A stretch of DNA of 41,634 bases from Defluviitaleaceae bacterium. GTDB lineage: Bacteria > Bacillota > Clostridia > Lachnospirales > WQUN01. Position 1 is the stretch's first letter. The number at the start of each line of letters is the position of its first letter. A program made the position numbers and the translations under genes. Below the pieces are notes generated by a model. The model saw only the letters and a program-made list of their open reading frames with translations, made no database searches and was not told the DNA's origin. The stretch covers positions 31,640-73,273 of the forward strand of contig WQSR01000007.1 in assembly GCA_009787785.1 (NCBI GenBank), written 5' to 3'. Positions 6,624-14,604 of this stretch are shown piece after piece.

Positions 6624-7564
6624 AACCTCTCCGCTACACGTAGTTTCGCGCTGTTGGCGCGGCTGTTTTGGGTCAGTTCCTCGGGGCCGGGTACAATGGG
6701 ATTGCGTGTGATAACGCGCAGTTGCGGCTTTTTCCCGCACACACAGTAGGGAATGTCCCGGGGGCAGGTACAGGGGTGGGCCAGCTTCCTGAAGGTATGC
6801 TTCACAATGCGGTCCTCCAGCGAGTGGAAGCTGATGACGGCTATGCGCCCGCCGGTGTGTAGCCGGTGGATGATTTGGATAAGGGCTTCGGCCAGGGGTG
6901 CCAGTTCATCGTTGACGGCGATGCGCAGGGCCATGAAGGTACGCATGGAGGGATGCTTGTCCCTGCGCTTGGCCTTGATGGGTAGGGCAAATTCTATGAT
7001 GCTTACCAGGTCATGGGTGGTTTCGATGGGGCATTTATCACGCAGGATGCAGATGGCGCGGGCAATGCGCGGCGCGTATTTCTCCTCGCCGTATTGGTAA
7101 AAAATCTGGGTCAGGGCGTCCTGGCTGTAGGTGTTTACGATTTCGGCGGCGGTCAGGTCGTTTTCCGCCGGATTCATGCGCATGTCCAGGGGGCCGTCGA
7201 AGCGGTAGGAAAACCCGCGCTCTGCCGTGTCCAGCTGGTGCGACGATACGCCCAGGTCCAGCAAAACCCCGTCGGCCTTGCCGATGCCGTGGGCTTCCAT
7301 GATGGCGGGCATGTCATGAAAATTGCCATGGACCGCCGTGATGCCGGGCACATGCAACCGCGCCGATGCGAGGGCGTTTTCGTCCCGGTCGATGCCCAGC
7401 AAAACCCCCGTCGTCAGCCGGTCCATGATTAATCCGGCATGGCCGCCGCCACCCAAGGTGCCGTCGATATAAACCCCGTCGGGCTTGATATTTAGGGCTT
7501 GTATCGTTTCATCGGGCATGACGGGCCGGTGATGAAACGCAACCGGAGTTAATCCCCCAGCCAC
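6620..7564 (-). CDS. rsmH: 16S rRNA m4C1402 methyltransferase RsmH
   Basis: A 314-residue SAM-dependent methyltransferase (formerly MraW) that N4-methylates C1402 of 16S rRNA. Visible family motifs: HHRPVMPDETIQAL at the start, IDGTLGGGGHAGLI (SAM site), GIDRDENAL, GVLLDLGVSSHQLD, RGFSYRFDGPLDMRM and VISFHSLEDRIVKHTF. Full length for the family. The start is GTG at 7564, lying inside the end of the class A PBP gene by 16 bases, with no clear ribosome-binding site; translation probably re-initiates after the PBP stop. It normally opens the dcw cluster after mraZ; here mraZ is absent and a class A PBP takes its place. Confidence 0.96.
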   Translation of the reverse strand: MAGGLTPVAFHHRPVMPDETIQALNIKPDGVYIDGTLGGGGHAGLIMDRLTTGVLLGIDRDENALASARLHVPGITAVHGNFHDMPAIMEAHGIGKADGVLLDLGVSSHQLDTAERGFSYRFDGPLDMRMNPAENDLTAAEIVNTYSQDALTQIFYQYGEEKYAPRIARAICILRDKCPIETTHDLVSIIEFALPIKAKRRDKHPSMRTFMALRIAVNDELAPLAEALIQIIHRLHTGGRIAVISFHSLEDRIVKHTFRKLAHPCTCPRDIPYCVCGKKPQLRVITRNPIVPGPEELTQNSRANSAKLRVAERL

Positions 7565-10299
7565 AAGTCGGAAAGGGAAAATGTGTCATTGTCTTCGCCA
7601 TAATCCGCTTCGGGTTGCCCCGCGTAGCCTATGGGCTCGTCATCGCGCTCCTGAGTGCCCCAGCCCCACCAGTCGTCCCACCAGTTGTCGTTCTGGTGGC
7701 TGTGCCAGGGTTCGTCCCAGGGGTCGTGGAAGCCGTGGCATTGGGTGCAGGTCTCCCCCGTGCGCACCGAGGGATGATGTTCAAAGTCCCTATCCCGGAT
7801 ACGCACATCGGCAAATTCCTCGGGTATGGGTATCGTGCGCACCAGCCGCACCCGGGGTACCTGAGTGTGACAGGCCCACCCGGCAAGCTGGCCGCTTTCG
7901 TAGCATATCATGTGCTCCTGATGCACCGTGCAGTAGTGGATGGGCACGGTACCGGGGGCAAAAACCTCGGTGCGTACCCGGTTGCCCCGGGGGTCGTGGC
8001 GGCAATGCTCACCCGGCAACAGGCCCGAATCCCGGCAAATGGCCTGGGTGATAATCCCCGGTGGCCGGTCAAACTGGCGGGGCGCGAAGCCTTCGTGAAT
8101 CTCCTGCATGATGTTGCGCCACAGGGGCCTATGGAAAAGGTTGGCTTGCCCCATGCCCTGGAAGGTGCTCTGGCTCATACTGCGGTTGTCGTCGTTGCCC
8201 ATCCAAATGGCGGCGGTTAAATAGGGGGTGGAGCCGGTAAAGCCCAGGTCGCGCACGTCATTGCTGGTGCCTGTTTTGCCGGCGATGGGAATGTCTATAC
8301 GCATTTGCGGGTTATCTATCCAGTTGATGGTACGGCCCGTGCCCTCGGTAATGGTGTCCTTCATGGTGTCTATGAGCAAATAGGCCGTGGTATCGCGCAT
8401 GACGCGCTGTGGCTCGTGATGGTTTTCCAGTATCACGTTGCCGTTGCGGTCCACCACCCGGGAGTAGAGCACCGGGCGGTTAAACAAACCGCCGTTGGCG
8501 ATGGCACCGTAAGCGGCGGCCAGTTCAATCAAAAGCAACCCATCGGTGAGGGAGCCCAGGGGCAATCCGTAGGTGCGGTCGGTGAAGCCGCCCCGGTTTT
8601 CCACCAAGGTGGAGAAGCCCAGTCGGTGCATGTATTCCCACATGGAATGGATGCCCACATAGTCCATAGTCGCCCGGACACTGACCACGTTGCCGGAATG
8701 GTAGATGGCGCGGCGGGGGGTGTTCAGCCCCTCATAGGGGGGGTTACGGTACCAGTTGGTGATGCGGTGGGGGGGATGGATGTCATAACTGCAAGGGATA
8801 AAAATGGGGATGTCGTCGATAACCGTGGAGGGCGCGAGCAGACCCAACTCGAAGGCCGGAAGAAAGGTGGCCAGCGGCTTTAGCTGACTGCCCGGCGAGC
8901 GGGTGGCGCGGGTGGCGCGGCAGAAGGAACGGCTGGTTTGCTTTTCGCCGCGGATGCCGCGTAGTGCCAGCACGTGGCCGGTATGATGGTCCATCAGGAC
9001 AAAGGCGGCTTGGGGCTGGAGGGTAAGGAGATACCGCTCCCGGGAGATTTCCTCGTAGTCCCCGGCCACCTCCTGGCGAATCCGCTCCTTAAATTCCTCC
9101 ACCTGCTCCATATTGCGGGCGGTGTACTCCCGGTGGAAATGGGTCAGCATACCCGAGATTTGGTCCCGTACGGTGACATTGAACTCCACATGGATACGGA
9201 AGTCCTGCTCGGGAAAGTTTTCGTCGTTCATGAAATGTCTGTCCACCACGGCTTGCATTTCCAAGTCCTGCAAGGAATAAATGCGCAAGCCCCCGGTGAA
9301 GATTTCCCGGTAGGCTTGGGCCATGGTCCAGGTGTTTAGTTTTATCAGGTCGTCGCGCACCTGGGCCACCAGCGCGTCGTGGTAGCAGGTCATGGTGGAT
9401 ACCACCGCCATGGTGGAGGCGTCGCGCACCAGCGTGGCGTATACGTCTGTGGTTATGGCCTCGAAGTGCTCCTCCTCGGTGATGAAGCCCAGGCGCAACA
9501 TATTATTCAGCACCCATTGGGCACGTTCCCAGTTGCGCTCGGGGAATAAATCCGGCGGGAAGCGGGAGGGATTTTGCGTGATGGCGGCAATGACCGCCGA
9601 CTGGGCGATGTTTAAATCCATGGCGTCTATCCCGAAATAGAACATGGCCGCGGCCTGTACGCCGTGGTTCTGCCGGCCCAAATTTATTTCGTTTAAATAC
9701 ATTTCAAGGATATATTCCTTGGCCAGGATACGGCACCCCAAATGGTAGGTCAGCTCCCGCTCCATGCGCACGGCCAGGGCCTGTTCCTGCAATTTCCACA
9801 CCAGCTCGCCTTCGAAGAAACCGAAGGTATTTTTTATCAATTGCTGGGTAATGGTGCTGGCACCCTGGGTGTCGCCGTCGGTGGTCAGGGCATTGTGCAA
9901 GGCCCGACCGATGCCCCGGATGTCAATGCCGTTGTGTTGCCAGAAACGCTCGTCCTCGATGGCGATAATCGCGTTAATCATGTGTGGGGAAATTTGGCAT
10001 AGCGTAACGAAGGTGCGGTTTTCGCCGCCGTGGAGGACATACAATTCCTCCCCGGTGCGGCCGCAAATAATAATGGAGGAATACACGCCGGAGCTTATAT
10101 CGTCCCAGTCCATTTCCGGCGCGGCCTGTATGATGCCCAGCCACAGCCCCAGCCCCATGGCCGAAAGGGAAAGGCCGCCGATGAGGGTCACAGCCAGTGT
10201 GACACGTAAAACCAGCAAGCTTATTTTATTGCGTACCCGGGTGGTTTGCGAATTTAATTGTCTGCGCCGTTTTTGGTTTCCGAAATTTGAATAGTCCAT
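7549..10299 (-). CDS. Class A penicillin-binding protein (bifunctional glycosyltransferase/transpeptidase)
   Basis: A 916-residue membrane protein that polymerises and cross-links peptidoglycan. A basic N-terminus and one membrane helix (about 28-55) precede a GT51 glycosyltransferase domain (about 80-270) with IEDERFWQHNGID (catalytic E115) and GASTITQQLIKNTF. The transpeptidase domain has S471-Q-L-K474, S535-G-N537 and K675-T-G677. After about residue 745 there is a long tail with seven cysteines (755, 766, 790, 799, 810, 851, 854), a CTQCH motif and a Trp/Asp/His-rich stretch (867-880). It starts at ATG 10299 with an AAAGGAATGG site, 15 bases after the coiled-coil gene, in the same operon. 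Confidence 0.94.
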   Translation of the reverse strand: MDYSNFGNQKRRRQLNSQTTRVRNKISLLVLRVTLAVTLIGGLSLSAMGLGLWLGIIQAAPEMDWDDISSGVYSSIIICGRTGEELYVLHGGENRTFVTLCQISPHMINAIIAIEDERFWQHNGIDIRGIGRALHNALTTDGDTQGASTITQQLIKNTFGFFEGELVWKLQEQALAVRMERELTYHLGCRILAKEYILEMYLNEINLGRQNHGVQAAAMFYFGIDAMDLNIAQSAVIAAITQNPSRFPPDLFPERNWERAQWVLNNMLRLGFITEEEHFEAITTDVYATLVRDASTMAVVSTMTCYHDALVAQVRDDLIKLNTWTMAQAYREIFTGGLRIYSLQDLEMQAVVDRHFMNDENFPEQDFRIHVEFNVTVRDQISGMLTHFHREYTARNMEQVEEFKERIRQEVAGDYEEISRERYLLTLQPQAAFVLMDHHTGHVLALRGIRGEKQTSRSFCRATRATRSPGSQLKPLATFLPAFELGLLAPSTVIDDIPIFIPCSYDIHPPHRITNWYRNPPYEGLNTPRRAIYHSGNVVSVRATMDYVGIHSMWEYMHRLGFSTLVENRGGFTDRTYGLPLGSLTDGLLLIELAAAYGAIANGGLFNRPVLYSRVVDRNGNVILENHHEPQRVMRDTTAYLLIDTMKDTITEGTGRTINWIDNPQMRIDIPIAGKTGTSNDVRDLGFTGSTPYLTAAIWMGNDDNRSMSQSTFQGMGQANLFHRPLWRNIMQEIHEGFAPRQFDRPPGIITQAICRDSGLLPGEHCRHDPRGNRVRTEVFAPGTVPIHYCTVHQEHMICYESGQLAGWACHTQVPRVRLVRTIPIPEEFADVRIRDRDFEHHPSVRTGETCTQCHGFHDPWDEPWHSHQNDNWWDDWWGWGTQERDDEPIGYAGQPEADYGEDNDTFSLSDLWLGD

Positions 10300-10314
10300 A
10301 ATCCATTCCTTTCG

Positions 10315-10785
10315 TTATCCGCGGAAGCGTTTTTCCTGTTCATAGGCTTTGATTACGCGGGCGTTGTCCGTTGGGAGCAGCTTGGGCTTGGGTTTAAGCC
10401 CTTGCTGCGCGGGTATGGGCGGGGCGATTTCGTTAAGTATTGTATTGTTTTTTTCTTCCAGCACCCGCACCTTCACGTCCAAATCCATGACCCGGCGGAT
10501 GTATTTTTGCAATTGGGCCACCTGGGGCTTGTACATATGCTGACTGGCGTCCAACTCCGGGCCGATATCCTTCAGCATAGCCTCAAACATATTATCGCAA
10601 CCCTTTACCGTGTCGATAAATTGTTGCTTTTCTTTATTCATTTCCATCAGAAAGCCGCGCACTTCCTCCACGGGCAGTCCGCTTTCGATTACAGTCCGCT
10701 GGTTGTCGGTGATATTCACAATTTCGATGAGGGCTTGCTCTTTCTTTTTCAAGCCGTCAAGCAAAATAGCCAGTTGGGTTTCCAT
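10315..10785 (-). CDS. FlgN/FliT-like coiled-coil protein
   Basis: A small, largely helical protein: METQLAILLDGLKKKEQALI, a middle segment with NKEKQQFIDTVKGCD, and KYIRRVMDLDVKVRVLEEKN before a Pro/Lys-rich tail. This layout resembles FlgN/FliT flagellar export chaperones as annotated in Clostridia, but no flagellar gene is nearby and the assignment is tentative. The ATG at 10785 is chosen because the alternative ATG at 10794 lies inside the -10 box of the only visible promoter. With that promoter the message would begin at or very near this ATG, so translation may be leaderless; no ribosome-binding site is seen. First gene of the cell-wall operon; cytoplasmic. Confidence 0.6.
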   Translation of the reverse strand: METQLAILLDGLKKKEQALIEIVNITDNQRTVIESGLPVEEVRGFLMEMNKEKQQFIDTVKGCDNMFEAMLKDIGPELDASQHMYKPQVAQLQKYIRRVMDLDVKVRVLEEKNNTILNEIAPPIPAQQGLKPKPKLLPTDNARVIKAYEQEKRFRG

Positions 10786-10792
10786 AGTAAGC

Positions 10793-10822
10793 ATTATAGT
10801 ACACTTTACACCCGCTTCGCAA
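10793..10822 (-). promoter_or_regulatory. Promoter of the cell-wall operon
   Basis: On the minus strand TTGCGA (10822-10817) and a perfect TATAAT (10798-10793) are separated by 18 bases. The -10 box ends 7 bases before the ATG at 10785, so transcription should start at about the first codon. It would drive the run of seven genes down to 1914. Confidence 0.6.
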
Positions 10823-10836
10823 GATTTCGGAAGTTT

Positions 10837-11009
10837 AGGAGTGGCTGAACCGCGTTGAATGGGGCGGATGGCGGTGTGTTTTCGTTCGCTATGCTACGCC
10901 TGAGCTCCGCTGGTGGCGCGTACCGCGCCAATGCGCTACGCGGCGCACGCAATTCGCTCACCGAAAACGCACCGCCATCCGCCCCATTCAACGCGGTTCA
11001 GCCACTCCT
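10837..11009. repeat. 173-bp long-hairpin element
   Basis: The outer 40 bases (10837-10876) are an exact inverted repeat of 10970-11009. Pairing continues as GTTTTCG/CGAAAAC after one T-G mismatch. The apex holds a further palindrome, TGGCGCG-TAC-CGCGCCA (10914-10930). Because of the symmetry both strands carry a similar meaningless open frame, which is not a gene. No target duplication was seen at the ends. It may be a MITE-like or REP-like mobile hairpin, or a structured RNA; it lies between the end of the lipoprotein transcript and the cell-wall operon promoter. Confidence 0.85.
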
Positions 11010-11011
11010 GC

Positions 11012-11037
11012 AAAAAAGCCGCATCAGCGGCTTTTTT
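11012..11037. terminator. Bidirectional rho-independent terminator
   Basis: AAAAAAGCCGC (11012-11022), loop ATCA, GCGGCTTTTTT (11027-11037). The 11-bp stem has a U-run on either strand, so it can end the dnaG-to-lipoprotein transcript reading left and also block transcription reading right. Confidence 0.85.
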
Positions 11038-11049
11038 GGTAGTTTTTGT

Positions 11050-11095
11050 CAAACTTTTTTTCAAAAAGTTTGCAGGGTGTGGGACGGAGTCCCAC
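11050..11095. repeat. REP-like pair of small hairpins
   Basis: CAAACTTTTT-TTC-AAAAAGTTTG (11050-11072) is followed closely by GTGGGAC-GGA-GTCCCAC (11079-11095). Together with the adjoining terminator and the 173-bp hairpin they fill the non-coding stretch 10795-11122. The GTGGGACGGAGTCCCAC type of hairpin is reminiscent of dispersed intergenic repeats in clostridial genomes; only one copy is in this window. Confidence 0.55.
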
Positions 11096-11122
11096 GGTCT
11101 TCATCTTCACATAAACAGCTCG

Positions 11123-11863
11123 TTATTTCATAGCGCGTCGGGTATTTACGCCATTGCCATTGGTGCCAGGTGTGGGTGTGGGCTCGGGTGTGGTGGTGTT
11201 ATCGTTGTCTGCATCCGGTGCGGGCGCGGGCAGTGTGGTGGCGTCATCTTGTTGGGGCGCGGGCGCGGGCAGTGTGGTGGGGTCTTGCGTGTTATTTTGC
11301 TCGATGTTGCCACGGTTACGCCTTTGGGCGAAAAATTCCGCTACCCGGGAAGCGTTGGCCGTGTCATCTGTTTCGTCAATGGCCACTACAGGCACGGTTT
11401 GGTCAAACCGGCCGTCCAAATCATTGTAGGATATGTCGTTTCTGTACACGCGGTTGTTCAACGAGTTACGGTTAAGCTCCATGCCGTAGCTCCCACGGCC
11501 GGCCATATTGGTATTGGCACGGTGGTTATTGTAGCCGAAGGTGTGGCCCATGCGGCCATCGCGGTTGTGGCGATTGTGGCGGTTGTGGCTATTGTAGTTT
11601 CGCGTGCCATGGCGGTTTTGCCCCAGTCCGCGGGCATTGCGGTTGGCGTTACGGCTGATATTGCGCGTAAAGCCGCGGGTACGGTTGGTACCGTCTACGC
11701 TGTTGCCACCGTCAAAGCTGTCGGCGCGGCGTGTTACGGAACGCACCAGGCGTTCGCCATTATAATTGGCTTCATTGTTTTCGGGATACGCACCCGTGGA
11801 ACAGGCGGTAATACCCATCAAACCCACAAGGGCCGTAGCCGCAAGCATTTTTCTATACTTCAT
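11123..11863 (-). CDS. Low-complexity lipoprotein of unknown function
   Basis: A 246-residue protein with a lipoprotein signal (LVGLMGITAC, modified C21) and an ATG at 11863 behind a GGGGAGGAT site. The mature part is dominated by Asn and Arg, with a HNRHNRHNR repeat, then a more ordinary segment (DGRFDQTVPVVAIDE ... RVAEFFAQRRNRG). It ends in a Thr/Pro/Ala tail with TTLPAPAP present twice. It should sit on the outer face of the membrane. No family is recognised; low-complexity cell-envelope or spore lipoproteins are possible analogues. It is the last gene of the dnaG operon, 93 bases after the DUF34 gene, and ends before the terminator at 11012-11037. Confidence 0.8.
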   Translation of the reverse strand: MKYRKMLAATALVGLMGITACSTGAYPENNEANYNGERLVRSVTRRADSFDGGNSVDGTNRTRGFTRNISRNANRNARGLGQNRHGTRNYNSHNRHNRHNRDGRMGHTFGYNNHRANTNMAGRGSYGMELNRNSLNNRVYRNDISYNDLDGRFDQTVPVVAIDETDDTANASRVAEFFAQRRNRGNIEQNNTQDPTTLPAPAPQQDDATTLPAPAPDADNDNTTTPEPTPTPGTNGNGVNTRRAMK

Positions 11864-11956
11864 ATTGGAAATCCTCCCCTGTAAAAAAATCGCATGACCC
11901 GATTTTGCTGAGGTCTGCGATTCTAGTTTGGGCAGGATTGCGAAAAAAATACTATA

Positions 11957-12772
11957 CTAAGAATGGCAAAAAATTTGACCGTCTATTTTCGAAGCTTCTA
12001 TTATAATGTCCAAGCCATCTTGCGCCGCTTCGTGCCGCAAACGGCCGGCAATGGCGTCCACTATCCAAATTTCCCCAGCATAATGGGTAATATCTACCAA
12101 AGCCATTCCCGTTTCAAAGGCGTCCAAGCTACCGTGATAGCGCAAATCCCCGGTGACGAAGGCATCGCAATTTTTCTCCCGCGCCGCCATCCAATAACGG
12201 GAATGGGACGCGTCACCGCCGCATATACCCAATTTTTGTATTTTTTTATCCCCGTCCCCCACATAGCGGATATGGGAAAGGGCTAACGCCTTCTTCGCGT
12301 GCAGGGCAAAATCCGTCAATGTCATGGCCTCCGGCAAAACCCCCACCAGCCCAAGGCCCGGACAATTATTATGGCTGTCAATCAAGGGGGACGCCTCCTG
12401 TAAGCCCAGCCTTTCAAAAAGACAGTCGTTCACACCGCCGGAGGCTTTATCCAAATTGGTATGCATACAATACAGGCCAATCCCCGCGTGCAACAGGGCC
12501 ATGATTTTACGCCCCAGCGGGTTGGCGGCGGTGATTTTTTTCAGCGGGTCGTGGATGGGCGGGTGGTGGCAGATGAGGAAATCATATCCCCCCGCAACGG
12601 CTTCGTTTACCACGGCTTGGGTCGCGTCCAAGGCCACCAGCACCTTGCGCACGCGCCCGGCTTCATCACCCAGCAACAAGCCCACATTGTCCCAGTCCTC
12701 GGCCCAGTGCAACGGAGCCCAGTTTTCCAGCTTTTCCACCAGCCGGGCGGCAAGCACCCCCTCGCTACCCAC
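11957..12772 (-). CDS. DUF34/Nif3-like metal-binding protein
   Basis: A 271-residue member of the Nif3/YqfO/YbgI family (often called GTP cyclohydrolase I type 2 homologues; true role unsettled). Motifs with metal ligands are present: NVGLLLGDE near the start, FLICHHPPIH, MHTNLDKASGGVND and, near the end, ITHYAGE. The start is GTG at 12772 with a strong AAGGAGGAAAT site; it overlaps trmK by 8 bases. The trmK-DUF34 pair downstream of rpoD is a widely conserved Bacillota arrangement (yqfN-yqfO in Bacillus subtilis). The B. subtilis protein carries an extra inserted domain; this shorter form, like E. coli YbgI, does not. Cytoplasmic. Confidence 0.93.
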   Translation of the reverse strand: MGSEGVLAARLVEKLENWAPLHWAEDWDNVGLLLGDEAGRVRKVLVALDATQAVVNEAVAGGYDFLICHHPPIHDPLKKITAANPLGRKIMALLHAGIGLYCMHTNLDKASGGVNDCLFERLGLQEASPLIDSHNNCPGLGLVGVLPEAMTLTDFALHAKKALALSHIRYVGDGDKKIQKLGICGGDASHSRYWMAAREKNCDAFVTGDLRYHGSLDAFETGMALVDITHYAGEIWIVDAIAGRLRHEAAQDGLDIIIEASKIDGQIFCHS

Positions 12773-13472
12773 CGATTTCCTCCTTCAGCCAAATGAGCCG
12801 CTGGGCATATTCGTCACGTTTTTCCCCCGTCGCGCCGGAGGCTATGTAACTTTCCAGCCGGTCCCTTTCCACGGTGAGGTATTCCTTCCACTCCGGGCAG
12901 ACGTCAAGATGCTTGCCCAGGCTGTATTCCTTTTCCTTCCATAGGGAGGGATTCACCGACGGTGTAACCATAATCAACACATAAAAACGGTCCCCCTCCC
13001 GGGCCAGTTTCTCGTCAGCGATGTAATAGCCCAGCCGGTGCAGATTCCGGCGGAGCTTCATGGTATCGTGCTGGGGCTGTAGGATTAGGCGTTTCGCGGT
13101 TTTGGCCTTGGCACTGCCCCGTTCGAGGATGCCTACGATATTCATGCCGCCGATGCCCGCGATAACCGCCACATCAAATTCATTTTCCTGCAAGGGGTCG
13201 AAGCCGTCCCCCAGACGGGTAGTGATACGGTCCCCCATCTTGGCGGCATAAATCGTGGTGACGGCATGGCTCAGGGGCCCCGGCGCGATGTCACAGGCGA
13301 TGGCTCGCACCACCATGTTCAGTTTCACCGCCGCCACGGGCAACTGGGCGTGGTCCGTGCCGATGTCGGCCAAGGTGGCGCAGTCGCCGCCCACCATGGA
13401 CAGGGCAACGGCGAGGCGCGGCGAAAGGTTGGCGTTGGGGGTGGTTTCGGTTAAACGGAAGGGGGTTTTCAT
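12765..13472 (-). CDS. trmK: tRNA (adenine22-N1)-methyltransferase TrmK
   Basis: A 235-residue Rossmann-fold SAM methyltransferase that makes m1A22 in tRNA. Family motifs visible: LSPRLAVALSMV at the start, ADIGTDHAQLPV (SAM-binding), GDGFDPL, VAVIAGIGGMNIVGIL and LILQPQHDTMKLRRNL. Length is normal for the family. ATG at 13472 with an AAGGAGC site, 24 bases after rpoD, so the two are co-transcribed, as in many Bacillota. Confidence 0.95.
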   Translation of the reverse strand: MKTPFRLTETTPNANLSPRLAVALSMVGGDCATLADIGTDHAQLPVAAVKLNMVVRAIACDIAPGPLSHAVTTIYAAKMGDRITTRLGDGFDPLQENEFDVAVIAGIGGMNIVGILERGSAKAKTAKRLILQPQHDTMKLRRNLHRLGYYIADEKLAREGDRFYVLIMVTPSVNPSLWKEKEYSLGKHLDVCPEWKEYLTVERDRLESYIASGATGEKRDEYAQRLIWLKEEIGG

Positions 13473-13496
13473 ATGATTTGCTCCTTTTGCAATAGT

Positions 13497-14573
13497 TTAG
13501 TCTAAATAATCCTTGAGTTTTTTACTGCGGCTGGGATGGCGCAACTTGCGCAGGGCTTTGGCCTCGATTTGGCGTATGCGCTCCCGGGTCACGTTAAACT
13601 CCTTGCCCACTTCCTCCAAAGTGCGGGCGCGGCCGTCGTCCAGCCCGAAGCGCAGACGCAATACCTTTTCCTCCCGGTCGGTTAGGGTGTCCAGCACCTC
13701 GAAGAGCTGTTCCTTGAGCAAGGTAAAGGCCGCCGCCTCGCTGGGGGCGGGGATATCGTCGTCGGGGATAAAGTCCCCCAGATGGGAGTCCTCTTCCTCG
13801 CCGATGGGGGTTTCCAAGGATACGGGGTCCTGGCCGATTTTCAAGATTTCGCGCACCTTTTCCACGGGCATTTGCATTTCCTTTGCCAGCTCGTCGGGGC
13901 TGGGGTCGCGGCCCAGCTCCTGCAAGAGCTGACGGGACACGCGAATCAATTTGTTTATGGTTTCCACCATATGCACGGGGATACGAATGGTGCGCGCCTG
14001 GTCGGCGATGGCCCGGGTGATGGCCTGGCGAATCCACCAGGTGGCGTAGGTGCTGAATTTGTAGCCCTTTTTATAGTCAAATTTCTCCACGGCCTTAATC
14101 AAGCCCAGATTGCCCTCTTGAATCAAATCCAGGAAAAGCATACCGCGCCCCACATACCGCTTGGCGATGCTTACCACCAGCCGCAGATTGGCCTCCGCCA
14201 GCCTCCGCTTGGCGTTTTCGTCGCCGGTTTCCATGCGCTTAGCCAGGTCCACCTCTTCCTCTGCGGTGAGCAAAGGCACCTTGCCGATTTCCTTTAAGTA
14301 CATGCGGACGTGGTCGTCAATATTAATCGCGCCCTCCACCGCGGCCAGGTCGATTTCCTTTTCCTTTTCCACGTCCGTAGCCATACCGCTGGTCAGCTCA
14401 ATGCCTTGGCCCTCCAGCCATTCATAAGCCTTTTCTACCTGGTCGGGGTCCAGGTCAATGTCCCCGAGAAACTCCATAATTTCCTTGTGGTCGAGCGTAC
14501 TTTTGTTCTTTTTACCGACAATCACCAGCTCTTGCAAGCGATTCATCAGTAGCGGGTCTTCAAAAGGCTTCAA
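13497..14573 (-). CDS. rpoD: Primary sigma factor RpoD (sigma-A)
   Basis: A 358-residue housekeeping sigma factor. Region 1.1 is at about 10-90, region 1.2 at about 93-125 ([17 protein letters not shown]), region 2 holds [22 protein letters not shown] and the -10-reading helix [14 protein letters not shown], and region 4.2 carries the -35-reading helix [18 protein letters not shown]. There is no large insertion between regions 1.2 and 2, as is usual in Bacillota. The start is TTG at 14573 after GAGGAATGG; upstream ATG and GTG codons are out of frame. It lies 31 bases downstream of dnaG in the macromolecular-synthesis operon. It should recognise the TTGACA/TATAAT promoters noted here. Confidence 0.97.
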   Translation of the reverse strand: MKPFEDPLLMNRLQELVIVGKKNKSTLDHKEIMEFLGDIDLDPDQVEKAYEWLEGQGIELTSGMATDVEKEKEIDLAAVEGAINIDDHVRMYLKEIGKVPLLTAEEEVDLAKRMETGDENAKRRLAEANLRLVVSIAKRYVGRGMLFLDLIQEGNLGLIKAVEKFDYKKGYKFSTYATWWIRQAITRAIADQARTIRIPVHMVETINKLIRVSRQLLQELGRDPSPDELAKEMQMPVEKVREILKIGQDPVSLETPIGEEEDSHLGDFIPDDDIPAPSEAAAFTLLKEQLFEVLDTLTDREEKVLRLRFGLDDGRARTLEEVGKEFNVTRERIRQIEAKALRKLRHPSRSKKLKDYLD

Positions 14574-14604
14574 AGAACACCATTCCTCTCATCGTACATT
14601 TATT

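Noticed and set aside
7746..7751. Cytochrome c assignment from the CTQCH motif in the class A PBP tail
   Set aside because: A single CxxCH in a Cys-rich tail without other cytochrome features is not enough; kept only as an oddity.
10806..11133. Open frames on both strands reading nearly the same peptide (MNGADGG...)
   Set aside because: They arise from the symmetry of the 173-bp inverted repeat and not from coding.
11560..11600. Short tandem repeat (GGTTGTGGC-like), considered as a CRISPR or minisatellite
   Set aside because: It is only the DNA of the HNR repeats in the lipoprotein; there are no spacers or cas genes.
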